Source: Paramagnetospirillum caucaseum (GTDB lineage: Bacteria; Pseudomonadota; Alphaproteobacteria; Rhodospirillales; Magnetospirillaceae). Taken from it: DNA of 50,268 nt. The notes below the pieces were generated by a model. The model had not been told where the DNA came from, did not search any database, and worked only from the letters and a program-made list of their open reading frames with translations. A program made the position numbers and the translations under genes. Positions 10,986 through 19,619 of this stretch are shown here, one piece after another. The DNA is taken from positions 1 through 50,268 of the forward strand of contig NZ_AONQ01000031.1 of assembly GCF_000342045.1 (NCBI RefSeq), given 5' to 3'. Within the stretch, counting starts at the first letter, position 1, and each line of letters starts with the position of its first letter.

Positions 10986-13457
10986 GTGGTCGAGGGTAAG
11001 GGTAAGTCGCCGCAGCGGCGGGTCGAGGAACTGACGCAGCAGGTGGAGCGTCTCTCGCTCTACCAGGCGGTGTTCGACAACGCCTTCGAGGGCATGTTCG
11101 CCACCGATTCCACCAATCGGATCATCGCCGTCAATCCGGCCTTCACCGCCATCACCGGCTATTCCGTCGATGAAGCCATCGGCAACGACCCCCATATGCT
11201 CAGCTCGGGGTTCCACGACCGCGCCTTCTACGAGGAGATGTGGCGCCAGATCTCCACCACCGGCCAATGGCTGGGCGAGATCATCGACCGGCACAAGGAC
11301 GGGCGGCCGGTGCGCCTGATGCTGTCCATCACCACCCAGCGCGGCACCGAGGGGCAGGCGACCCGGCGCATCGCGGTGTTCCGCGACATCACCGAGGCGC
11401 GCGAGACGGCGGAACAGCTTTGGCAGCGCAACAATTTCGACCCGCTGACCGAACTGCCCAACCGCAACCTGTTTCTCGACCGCCTGCTGCAGGCCCTGGT
11501 CCTGGCCGGGCGCGAGGGGGCCAAGGCGGCCATGCTGTTCATCGGCCTGGACGGCTTCAAGAATATCAACGATTCCCTCGGCCACTGGATCGGCGACAAG
11601 GTGCTGCAGGAGGCGTCGCGGCGCTTCCAGACCTGCCTGCGCCAGGGCGACACGGCGGCGCGCTTCGGCGGCGACGAGTTCACCGTGGTGCTGTCCGGGG
11701 TCCGCGCCACCTCGGAGGTCGAGGGCGTGGTCCGCGCCGTGCTCGAGGCGCTGCAGGAACCCTTCGTGGTCGAGCACCACCACATCCTGATCTCGTGTTC
11801 CATCGGCGTCTGCCTGTGGCCGGGCGACGGCGAGGACGTGGAGGCGCTGATGCGCAACGCCACGGCGGCGCTGCAGCAGGCCAAGCAGGCCGGGCGCAAC
11901 ACCTTCCGCTTCTTCACCCCGGCCATGGACGCCCGCGCCCAGGCGCGCTCCAAGCTGGCCGACGAGCTGTCGGGCGCCCTGGCCCAGGGTGAATTCCATC
12001 TGGTGTTCCAGCCGCTGGTCGACGTGAAGACCGGCAAGGTGAACGCGGCCGAGGCGCTGCTGCGCTGGCACAACCGCTATCTCGGCGTGGTCAGTCCCGA
12101 CCAGTTCGTGCCCCTGGCCGAGGAGATCGGCCTGATCCGTCCCATCGGCGAATGGCTGCTGACGGCGGCCTGCCGCGAGGCGCTGGTCTGGCAGGGCATG
12201 GGGCTGGGCGAGATCAACATCGCCGTCAACATCTCGCCCCGGCAGTTCCAGCAGGGCGACATCGTCGGCATCATCCGCCGCGCCCTGGACGACACCCGCC
12301 TGCCGCCCTGGCTGCTGACCATCGAGATCACCGAGGGCCTGCTGCTGTCCAACGGCGAGGAGATCCTGGCCAAGATGGAGGCCATCCGCGCCCTGGGCGT
12401 CAGCCTGTCGGTGGACGATTTCGGCACCGGCTATTCCTCGCTGTCCTATCTGAAGAGCTTCCCGGTGGACGTGCTGAAGATCGACCGCTCGTTCATCTCC
12501 GACATGGGGGTGAACGGTGACGACGCCACCATGGTCGAGGCGATCATCGCGCTCGGCCATTCCCTCCACCTGGAGGTGGTGGCCGAGGGAGTGGAGACCG
12601 AGGAGCAACTGGCTTTCATCGCGTCGCGGGGCTGCGACGTGGCCCAGGGTTATTTCTTCTCGCCGCCGCTTTCCGGCCCGCGCTTCCGCGAATTCGTGAT
12701 CGACCGCCTGGGCCTGCCCGAGCCGGAGGGTATGCCCGGGGTGGCGCCCCACGGGGTCAGGGTGCTGTTCGCCGACGACATGGAACTGGTGCGCCTGGTG
12801 TTCCGCGACTTCCTCGACGGCACCGGCTGCATCGTCGACGAGGCCGCCGACGGGGCGGAGGCCATCGCCAAGGCCACCGCCATACGCCCCGATGGCGGCA
12901 ACCGCCACCAGTTGGTGGTGCTCGACCTCTGCATGCCCGGGGTGGACGGCTTCGAGGCCGCCAAGGCCATCCGCCTGTTCGAGGCCAGCCACGGTCTGAC
13001 CCCGGTTCCGCTGATCGCCCTGACCGTGGACGATTCCGACGCCAGCCGGGCGCGGGCGCGCGACGCCGGTTTCGATCGCTTCCTGTCCAAGCCCATCGCC
13101 CGCTCGGATCTGCTGGCCGCCATGGCCGAGATGCTGCCGCCCGCCGATATCGACGCTGCCCCGCTCGACGCGGGCTTGGCGGCGGGGATCAACATTCCCG
13201 CCGGCCTCGAGCATCTGCTGCCCGCCTTCATGGCCGAGATGCTGAAGGACCAGCAGATGCTGCGCGCCCTGGCCGAGGGCCGCGACCGCGGCGCCCTGGC
13301 CGACCACGCCCATGCCATGCGCGGCAAATGCGGCATGTTCGGGGAAGAGGTGCTTTATACCCTGCTGGGCGATCTGGAGGCCCTGGCCCCCCTGGGCGAC
13401 GGCGGCGAAATCACCCGTCTGGTCGCCAAGGTCGTTGAACGGGTCGGCCGCCTGTAG
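10986..13457 (+). CDS. PAS-GGDEF-EAL-receiver-HPt c-di-GMP signalling protein
   Basis: This 823-residue protein starts at GTG. Domains in order are: PAS (about 22-140), diguanylate cyclase (about 150-310), EAL phosphodiesterase (about 325-570), response-regulator receiver (about 585-705) and a C-terminal HPt-like domain (about 730-820). The cyclase site GGDEF (228-232) is intact and an RQGD inhibitory I-site lies five residues before it. The EAL domain keeps EALLRW, NISPRQF, EITEG, DDFGTG, LKIDRSF and AEGVE, so both making and breaking c-di-GMP look possible. The receiver has LDLCMPG with a phosphorylatable Asp, and HAMRGKCGMFG resembles a phosphotransfer site. No kinase domain is present, so phosphate must come from a partner; the histidine kinase at 13938-15350 is a nearby candidate but unproven. 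Confidence 0.93.
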   Translation: MVEGKGKSPQRRVEELTQQVERLSLYQAVFDNAFEGMFATDSTNRIIAVNPAFTAITGYSVDEAIGNDPHMLSSGFHDRAFYEEMWRQISTTGQWLGEIIDRHKDGRPVRLMLSITTQRGTEGQATRRIAVFRDITEARETAEQLWQRNNFDPLTELPNRNLFLDRLLQALVLAGREGAKAAMLFIGLDGFKNINDSLGHWIGDKVLQEASRRFQTCLRQGDTAARFGGDEFTVVLSGVRATSEVEGVVRAVLEALQEPFVVEHHHILISCSIGVCLWPGDGEDVEALMRNATAALQQAKQAGRNTFRFFTPAMDARAQARSKLADELSGALAQGEFHLVFQPLVDVKTGKVNAAEALLRWHNRYLGVVSPDQFVPLAEEIGLIRPIGEWLLTAACREALVWQGMGLGEINIAVNISPRQFQQGDIVGIIRRALDDTRLPPWLLTIEITEGLLLSNGEEILAKMEAIRALGVSLSVDDFGTGYSSLSYLKSFPVDVLKIDRSFISDMGVNGDDATMVEAIIALGHSLHLEVVAEGVETEEQLAFIASRGCDVAQGYFFSPPLSGPRFREFVIDRLGLPEPEGMPGVAPHGVRVLFADDMELVRLVFRDFLDGTGCIVDEAADGAEAIAKATAIRPDGGNRHQLVVLDLCMPGVDGFEAAKAIRLFEASHGLTPVPLIALTVDDSDASRARARDAGFDRFLSKPIARSDLLAAMAEMLPPADIDAAPLDAGLAAGINIPAGLEHLLPAFMAEMLKDQQMLRALAEGRDRGALADHAHAMRGKCGMFGEEVLYTLLGDLEALAPLGDGGEITRLVAKVVERVGRL

Positions 13458-13490
13458 CACCATGGGGCCCTATCCCCAGGCGGAATCACG

Positions 13491-13877
13491 ATGAAGATCA
13501 CCCAGTTCACCGACTTTTCCATCCGCCTGCTGATCTACCTGTCGCGCCATCGCGACCGGGTGGTGACGGTGCGCGAGGTGGCCGAGTACTACGCCATCTC
13601 CGCCGAGCATCTGAAGAAGATCGTCCGCTCCCTGGCCGAGCAGGGGCATATCCAGACGGTGCGGGGCAAGCATGGCGGCCTGCGCCTGGGCCGTGAGCCC
13701 GAGGCCATCGATCTGGGCCGGCTGTTCCGCCAGCAGGAGAACCTGGCCCTGCTGCCCTGTCACGAGCCCTGCGACACCTGCCCCATCGCCGAGTGCCGGC
13801 TGCGCTCCCTGGTCGATAACGCCCTGGCCGCCTTCCTGGCGGTGTTCGACGGCAAGACCCTGGCGGACGTGATTTAG
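13491..13877 (+). CDS. Rrf2-family (NsrR-like) iron-sulfur transcription regulator
   Basis: The 128-residue product has the Rrf2 winged helix at its N-terminus (MKITQFTDFSIRLLIYL, then ISAEHLKKIVRSL and the wing VRGKHGGLRL). A cysteine cluster follows at residues 90, 94, 97 and 102, where NsrR and relatives bind an iron-sulfur cluster. NsrR-type proteins repress nitric-oxide stress genes and lose repression when the cluster reacts with NO. Whether this one senses NO, oxygen or iron cannot be told from sequence, and no obvious target gene such as hmp or norB is adjacent. It begins 33 bp after the c-di-GMP protein and may be co-transcribed. Confidence 0.88.
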   Translation: MKITQFTDFSIRLLIYLSRHRDRVVTVREVAEYYAISAEHLKKIVRSLAEQGHIQTVRGKHGGLRLGREPEAIDLGRLFRQQENLALLPCHEPCDTCPIAECRLRSLVDNALAAFLAVFDGKTLADVI

Positions 13878-13937
13878 GGGCGCTTTCCTGTCAAGCCCGT
13901 CTTCCGCAGGCCGTCTGTATTCTTGGCCGGCAACCGC

Positions 13938-15350
13938 TCAGGCGGGCAGGGAGAAGCTGAAGATCGCGCCTTCGCCCGGCACCGAATCCACCCAGATGCG
14001 GCCGCCGTGCCGCTCGACGATGCGCTTGCAGATGGCCAGCCCGACGCCGGTCCCCTCGAAGCGCTCGCGGGTATGCAGGCGCTGGAAGATGCGGAAGATG
14101 CGCTCGCGGTATTCCGGGGCGATGCCGATGCCGTTGTCGGCCACCGCCACCACCCATTGCCCCGGCTCCTGGCGGGCGGAAACCTCGATCACCAGGGGGC
14201 GGGACGGGTCGCGGTACTTGACGGCGTTGCCGATCAGGTTCTGGAGCACCTGCGCCATCTCGCCCCGTACGGCCGGAATGGCGGGCAGCGGGGCCGGACG
14301 CCCCACCTGGGCGCCACATTCCGCCAGGGTGGGAGAGAGGTTGGCGAGCACGCCGTCCAGCACCTCGTCCAGGGGGACGGGTTCCGGCGCTTCCTCCATG
14401 CGGCCGACGCGGGAGAATTCCAGCAGGTCGAGGACCAGGCGGTCCATACGCTGGGCGCCTTCCTTGGCGTAGGCGATGTATTCGGCGCCCTCGGCGCCGA
14501 CCATCGGGCCGAAATGCCGCTCCAGCAGGCCCATATAGGCGCTGACCATGCGCAGCGGCTCGCGCAGGTCGTGGGACGCGATGAAGGCGAACTGTTCGAG
14601 GTCGGCATTGGAACGGGCCAGTTCCTCGGATTTGGCGGTCAGGGTCCGTTCCACCATGCGGGATTCGGTGATGTTCTCGATAATCGACCAGACGTAGCCC
14701 TCGCCGTCGCCGCCGGTGATCAGCACCCCGGACAGGCGGACGGGAATCCGCCGGCCGTCCTTGTGGATGTACTCCTTCTCGTAGGGACCGAAATGCCCCT
14801 CTCTCTCCAGGCTGTCCAGCAGGCGGACCGCATCCTCGGCGAAGCGGACCGGAGTGAGATCCCAATAGCTCAGGGCGCGCAGATCCTCCAGGCTGTAGCC
14901 GACCATGCCGAGAAAGGCCGGATTGGCCTCGAGAAAGGCGCCGTCCGGGGTGGTCCGCACCATGCCCAGCGGCGACATCTCGAACATGGCGCGCAGCTTC
15001 GCCTCGTTGGCATGGAGTTCCGCCTCCACCTGACGGCGGCGGGAGGAATCGTCGAGCAGGTCGCGCTCGGCCTGACGCCGGCGGGTTGTCTCGTCGCGCA
15101 GGCGGCCGATCACCGCCACCAGCACCGCCAGTTCGGCGGGCGCCACCACCAAGGGGGCGAAGAAGGCTCCCACCCAGACCACCGGCGGTACATGGCCGAT
15201 CATCATCAGACTGACCGAGGCGGCGACCAGTTCGGCGACCACCACGGCGAACACGCTTCCGCCTACGAACAGGACGTTCAGCGGCATGGTCGCCAACCGT
15301 CGCACCATATTGTCCCGAAAGCGGTTTTCGCCTGATCCCACGGCGTCCAT
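13938..15350 (-). CDS. membrane PAS sensor histidine kinase
   Basis: With the ATG at 15348-15350 the product has 470 residues: two to three membrane spans in the first 85 residues, a coiled stretch rich in R/E, a PAS domain with PAC-like end (about 115-235), a HisKA dimerisation helix with phospho-acceptor His260 (ASHDLREPLR), and an ATPase domain with N-box QNLIGNAVKYRD, VADNGIGIAP and GTGVGLAICK. The REPLR and FQRLH motifs are typical of phytochrome-like bacterial kinases. The frame is open for another 37 codons upstream to a TTG at 15461, so the start is uncertain. It converges on the NsrR-like gene. No response regulator with an output domain is next to it; the receiver/HPt protein at 10986-13457 is a possible partner. 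Confidence 0.88.
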   Translation of the reverse strand: MDAVGSGENRFRDNMVRRLATMPLNVLFVGGSVFAVVVAELVAASVSLMMIGHVPPVVWVGAFFAPLVVAPAELAVLVAVIGRLRDETTRRRQAERDLLDDSSRRRQVEAELHANEAKLRAMFEMSPLGMVRTTPDGAFLEANPAFLGMVGYSLEDLRALSYWDLTPVRFAEDAVRLLDSLEREGHFGPYEKEYIHKDGRRIPVRLSGVLITGGDGEGYVWSIIENITESRMVERTLTAKSEELARSNADLEQFAFIASHDLREPLRMVSAYMGLLERHFGPMVGAEGAEYIAYAKEGAQRMDRLVLDLLEFSRVGRMEEAPEPVPLDEVLDGVLANLSPTLAECGAQVGRPAPLPAIPAVRGEMAQVLQNLIGNAVKYRDPSRPLVIEVSARQEPGQWVVAVADNGIGIAPEYRERIFRIFQRLHTRERFEGTGVGLAICKRIVERHGGRIWVDSVPGEGAIFSFSLPA

Positions 15351-15586
15351 CCCCTCGCTTCTCGCCGTTATGCCAGCCACCACCGCTTCCCGACCCCGCT
15401 GAAACGAAATGTAGCGAAATATGTCTATTCGTAGAGTATGGTCAGGTGAAACCCGTATCAACCTGAAAGTTCAGGCTTATTCCTTTGCGCTTTGGGTTTA
15501 CCCCCCGGACAGCGGCATGCTTGCTCCGCCGTTCCGGCATCGCTAGTGTATCCCACTTTTGCATTTCGCCCTTGACGAGGCTTCCC

Positions 15587-16990
15587 TTGAAGTATGTGAG
15601 CACCCGCGGCGCCGCGCCGGTCCTTGATTTCGACGACGTCCTGCTGGCCGGTCTGGCCCGTGACGGCGGCCTTTACCTGCCGCAAAGCTGGCCGGTGTTC
15701 TCGGCCGCCGAAATCCGCGCCATGCGGGGCCTGTCCTATGCCGAACTGGCGGCGCGGGTCATGCGCCCCTTCGTCGAGGGCTGCCTGAGCGATGCAGAGC
15801 TGACCCGGTTGTGCGCCGAATCCTACGGCGCCTTCAGCCATCCGGCGGTGGCGCCCTTGAAGCAGCTGGGCCATAACCAGTGGGTCATGGAGCTGTTCCA
15901 CGGCCCGACGCTGGCCTTCAAGGACTATGCCCTGCAACTGGTCGGCCGCCTGTTCGACCACGTCCTGAAGAAGAAGGGCCAGAAGGTCACCATCGTCGGC
16001 GCCACCTCGGGCGACACCGGCTCGGCGGCCATCGAGGCCTGCCGCGACCGCGCCGCCGTCGACATCGTCATCCTGCATCCCTTCGGCCGCGTCTCCGAGG
16101 TGCAGCGCCGCCAGATGACCACCGTGCTGTCCGCCAACGTGCGCAACGTGGCGGTGGATGGCACCTTCGACGATTGCCAGGATCTGGTGAAGGCGCTGTT
16201 CAACGACGCGGCCTTCCGCGACGAGATGAACCTGTCGGCGGTCAACTCCATCAACTGGGCCCGCGTCATGGCCCAGATCGTCTATTACTTCGCCGCCGGG
16301 GTGGCGCTGGGGGCGCCCGACGTGCCCATGAGCTTTTCGGTGCCCACCGGCAATTTCGGCAACGTCTTCGCCGGCTATGCCGCCCGGCTGATGGGCCTGC
16401 CGGTGGACAGGCTGGTCGTCGGCTCCAACACCAACGACATCCTGACCCGCTTCTTCGAGGGTGGAATCATGAAGACCGACGGCGTGGTGCCGACGCTGTC
16501 GCCCAGCATGGACATCCAGGTTTCCTCCAACTTCGAGCGGCTGATGTTCCTGTCCCTGGGCGGCGACGGCGCCGCCGTGGCCAAGCTGATGGACGACTTC
16601 CGCAAGAACGGCGCCATGGTCATGCCCCAGGGCGCCTGGAATGCCATGCGCGAGGTCTTCGAGGCCTATTGCTTCGACGACGAGGCGACCCTGGCCGCCA
16701 TGCGCTCGCTCAAGCGCTCCACCGGCGAGACGCTCGACCCCCATTCGGTGATCGGCGTTGCCGCCGCGCTGAAGGCCCATGCCGCCAAGGATTGCGCCAT
16801 GGTGGCCCTGGCCACCGCCCATCCCGCCAAGTTCCCCGACGCGGTGGAGAAGGCCACGGGCGTGCGCCCCGGCCTGCCGCCCCACATGGCCGACCTGTTC
16901 TCGCGGACCGAGCGCCTGGACCGCCTGGGCAACGATGCCGAGGCCCTGAAGGGCTATGTCCGGACTTTCGCCGGACGGACAAGCGCATGA
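15587..16990 (+). CDS. thrC: threonine synthase
   Basis: ThrC converts O-phosphohomoserine to threonine using PLP. The 467-residue product starts at TTG (KYVSTRG follows), preceded by GAGG at 15577-15580; the frame is open further upstream but that part does not fit the family. Motifs include the N-terminal STRG, GPTLAFKDYA with the PLP lysine, GATSGDTGSAA, and VPTGNFGNVFAGY for the phosphate of PLP. The length matches the long (E. coli-type) threonine synthase class. It overlaps the next gene by ATGA, so thrC and the M16 peptidase are coupled, a pairing common in alphaproteobacteria. Confidence 0.95.
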   Translation: MKYVSTRGAAPVLDFDDVLLAGLARDGGLYLPQSWPVFSAAEIRAMRGLSYAELAARVMRPFVEGCLSDAELTRLCAESYGAFSHPAVAPLKQLGHNQWVMELFHGPTLAFKDYALQLVGRLFDHVLKKKGQKVTIVGATSGDTGSAAIEACRDRAAVDIVILHPFGRVSEVQRRQMTTVLSANVRNVAVDGTFDDCQDLVKALFNDAAFRDEMNLSAVNSINWARVMAQIVYYFAAGVALGAPDVPMSFSVPTGNFGNVFAGYAARLMGLPVDRLVVGSNTNDILTRFFEGGIMKTDGVVPTLSPSMDIQVSSNFERLMFLSLGGDGAAVAKLMDDFRKNGAMVMPQGAWNAMREVFEAYCFDDEATLAAMRSLKRSTGETLDPHSVIGVAAALKAHAAKDCAMVALATAHPAKFPDAVEKATGVRPGLPPHMADLFSRTERLDRLGNDAEALKGYVRTFAGRTSA

Positions 16991-18252
16991 GCACCATCCG
17001 CGAGACCCGGCTGCCTTCCGGGCTGAAGATCGTCACCGATCCCATGGACACGGTGGAGACGGCGTCGCTGGGCGTCTGGGTCGATGCCGGGACACGGCAC
17101 GAGCCGGCCGAGATCAACGGCGTCAGCCATCTGCTCGAACACATGGCCTTCAAGGGCACGGCGCGGCGCTCGGCGCTCGACATCGCCGAGGAGATGGACG
17201 CGGTGGGCGGCCACCTCAACGCCTACACCGCCCGCGACCATACCGCCTATTACGCCAAGGTGCTGAAGGAGGATGCCGGGCTGGCGCTCGACATCATCGC
17301 CGACATCCTGCAGCACTCGACCCTGGAATCCGAGGAACTGGCCCGCGAGCAGGCGGTGGTGGTCCAGGAGATCAACCAGGCCATCGACACCCCCGACGAC
17401 ATCATCTTCGACCACTTCCAGTCCACCGCCTATCCCGACCAGCCCCTGGGCCGCCCGGTGCTGGGCAGCGAGGAACTGGTGCGCTCCATGAGCCGCGACC
17501 AGGTGATGGGCTACCTGCGCGGCAATTATTCGGCGCCGCGCATGGTGTTGTCGGCCTCGGGCCGCATCGACCACGACCATCTGGTGGCCACGGCGGCGGC
17601 GGCCTTCTCGCAACTGCCGCCCCATCAGGCGGCGGTGACCGATCAGGCCCGCTACGTGGGCGGCGATTTCCGCGAGGAGCGGAGCGAGCTGGAGCAGGTC
17701 CACGTGGTGGTGGGCTTCAACGGCGTCGCCTATGACGACCCCGATTATTACTCGGCCTCGGTGCTGTCCACCCTGCTGGGCGGCGGCATGTCGAGCCGTC
17801 TGTTCCAGGAGGTGCGCGAGAAGCGCGGTCTGGTCTATTCCATCTATTCCTTCGCCTCGTCCTATAACGACGGCGGCCTGTTCGGCGTCTATGCCGGCAC
17901 CGGCGAGGACGAGGTGGCCGAGTTGATTCCCGTCATGTGCGACGAGATCGTCAAGGTGTGCGGCGGCGTCAATGAGGCCGAGGTGCAGCGCGCCCGCGCC
18001 CAGCTCAAGGCCTCGATCCTGATGAGCCTGGAAAGCACCACGTCGCGCTGCGAGCAGCTGGCCCGCCAGGTGGTGGTCTATGGCCGCCCCGTGCCCGTCG
18101 CCGAGGTGGTCGAGAAGGTGGAGGCCATCACCGCCGAGGATTGCGCCCGGGTGGCGCGGCGCCTGTTCGCAGGCACCCCCACCTTCGCCGCCATCGGCCC
18201 CCTGGGCAAGGTGGAGAGCTTCGAGCGGGTGGCCGAGCGGCTGAGGCCGTAA
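16987..18252 (+). CDS. M16-family zinc peptidase
   Basis: The 421-residue product carries the inverted zinc-binding motif HLLEH (His48, Glu51, His52) with the flanking VSHLLEHMAFKGT, and the downstream EINQAIDTPDD region that supplies the further Glu ligand. The C-terminal half has the second M16 domain with LLGGGMSSRLFQEVREKRGL, which contributes R/Y residues to the active site. The family includes mitochondrial processing peptidase beta and bacterial PqqL/YmxG-type enzymes. Substrate is not known. The start overlaps the thrC stop codon and its TAA abuts the ATG of the next gene, so the three genes form one transcript. Confidence 0.93.
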   Translation: MSTIRETRLPSGLKIVTDPMDTVETASLGVWVDAGTRHEPAEINGVSHLLEHMAFKGTARRSALDIAEEMDAVGGHLNAYTARDHTAYYAKVLKEDAGLALDIIADILQHSTLESEELAREQAVVVQEINQAIDTPDDIIFDHFQSTAYPDQPLGRPVLGSEELVRSMSRDQVMGYLRGNYSAPRMVLSASGRIDHDHLVATAAAAFSQLPPHQAAVTDQARYVGGDFREERSELEQVHVVVGFNGVAYDDPDYYSASVLSTLLGGGMSSRLFQEVREKRGLVYSIYSFASSYNDGGLFGVYAGTGEDEVAELIPVMCDEIVKVCGGVNEAEVQRARAQLKASILMSLESTTSRCEQLARQVVVYGRPVPVAEVVEKVEAITAEDCARVARRLFAGTPTFAAIGPLGKVESFERVAERLRP

Positions 18253-19602
18253 ATGCGCCGCGTCCGCGCCGCCCTCGCCGTCCTTCTGCTGCTGTTGTCC
18301 TCCTCCGCCGCCCTTGCCCTGCCGTCGGCGACCGGCGTGTCCAATCCCACCATCGTGGTGGCGGTGATCGCCTCGCTGTCGGGGCCCGGCGCCATGGCCG
18401 GGCAGGACAGCGTCGACGGCTTCACCACCGCCATGCGCCACCTGGGCGGCCGCTTCGCCAACCAGGAGGTGCGGGTTGTCGTCCAGGACGACAGGGGCTC
18501 GCCCGATACCGCCCTGGCGGTGGCGCGCAAGCTGCTGGAGCGCGAAAAGGTCGACTTCGTGGTGACGGCGGTGCCGTTGCCCTCCATGTCGGCCATGGTC
18601 AGGACGCTGACCGAGTCCCGCACCTTCGTCCTCAATCTGGACGCCGCCCCGGCCAGCCTGGCCGGGGCCGGCTGCTCGCCCTGGTTCTTCCAGGTGGCGA
18701 CGCCGGTCCAGGCGGTGCACGAGGCCATCGGCATCCATCTGGCCGCCGAGAAGATGCGCCGCGTGGTGATCATCGGCACCGACGCCCCCGCCACCGACCA
18801 GGCGGTGGCCACCATCCGCCGCGCCTGGCCGGGCGAGGTGGCCGAGGTGCTGCGCCCCCGCCACGGCGCCACCCGCTTTCCCGACGAGATCGCCGCCATG
18901 CGCCACGCCGCCCCCGACGCGGTGATCAACCTGCTGACCGGCGGCATGGGCGGCGCCTTCGCCCGCGAATACGCCGCCGCCGGGCTGAAGACCGACATTC
19001 CCATGATCGGCGTGTGGCAAGGCTGGGAGCGTCCCCTGCTGCCCGCCATGACCGATTCCGGCATGGAGGTGCTCAACGTGGCGCCGTGGAGCCCCGATCT
19101 CGACACGCCGCTGGGCAAGCGCCTGATCTCGGATTTCGAGCAGGAATTCGGCCGCCCGGTGACCGGCTGGGTGGCTCAGGGCTACGATACCGCCCAGATG
19201 CTGGACGCCGCATTGCGCGCCACGGGGGGGCGCACCAACGACCGCGAGGCGGTGCGCAACGCCCTGCGCCGCGCCGAATTCCCCTCGGTACGCGGAAGTT
19301 TCCGCTTCGATTCCAACCATTTCCCCTCGGTCAGCGTCTATCTGCGCCGCACCACCCGCGACGCCAAGGGCCGCCCCACCGAGGAATTGCGCTCGACCCT
19401 GATCAAGGACTGGCACAGCCGCGATGCCGGCCTGTGCCCCATGCGCTGGGTCGAGGAAACCACCCCCGGCGTCGCCGCCAAGCCCGGCACGCCCCCGGCG
19501 GCTCAGCCGGCGGGCCAGCCGCCCAAGCCGAAGCTTCCGGCCCCGGCCCCCACCGTCCCGGCCAAGCCCAAGCCACCACCGGCGGCGGTTCCGGCGCGGT
19601 AG
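18253..19602 (+). CDS. periplasmic substrate-binding protein, branched-chain amino-acid type
   Basis: The 449-residue protein has a signal peptide (about residues 1-23, ending ALALP) and a type I periplasmic-binding fold, starting at IVVAVIASLSGPGAMAG, as in LivJ-like receptors. The middle has VVIIGTDAPATDQAVATI and the end of the fold GSFRFDSNHFPSVSVYL. The last ~45 residues are a Pro/Ala/Lys-rich tail not expected in LivJ. No permease or ATPase genes are adjacent, so it may act as an orphan receptor or serve a transporter elsewhere. Its ATG directly abuts the TAA of the peptidase gene. The ligand cannot be told. Confidence 0.85.
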   Translation: MRRVRAALAVLLLLLSSSAALALPSATGVSNPTIVVAVIASLSGPGAMAGQDSVDGFTTAMRHLGGRFANQEVRVVVQDDRGSPDTALAVARKLLEREKVDFVVTAVPLPSMSAMVRTLTESRTFVLNLDAAPASLAGAGCSPWFFQVATPVQAVHEAIGIHLAAEKMRRVVIIGTDAPATDQAVATIRRAWPGEVAEVLRPRHGATRFPDEIAAMRHAAPDAVINLLTGGMGGAFAREYAAAGLKTDIPMIGVWQGWERPLLPAMTDSGMEVLNVAPWSPDLDTPLGKRLISDFEQEFGRPVTGWVAQGYDTAQMLDAALRATGGRTNDREAVRNALRRAEFPSVRGSFRFDSNHFPSVSVYLRRTTRDAKGRPTEELRSTLIKDWHSRDAGLCPMRWVEETTPGVAAKPGTPPAAQPAGQPPKPKLPAPAPTVPAKPKPPPAAVPAR

Positions 19603-19619
19603 CCCATGCCGTTCCGGAT

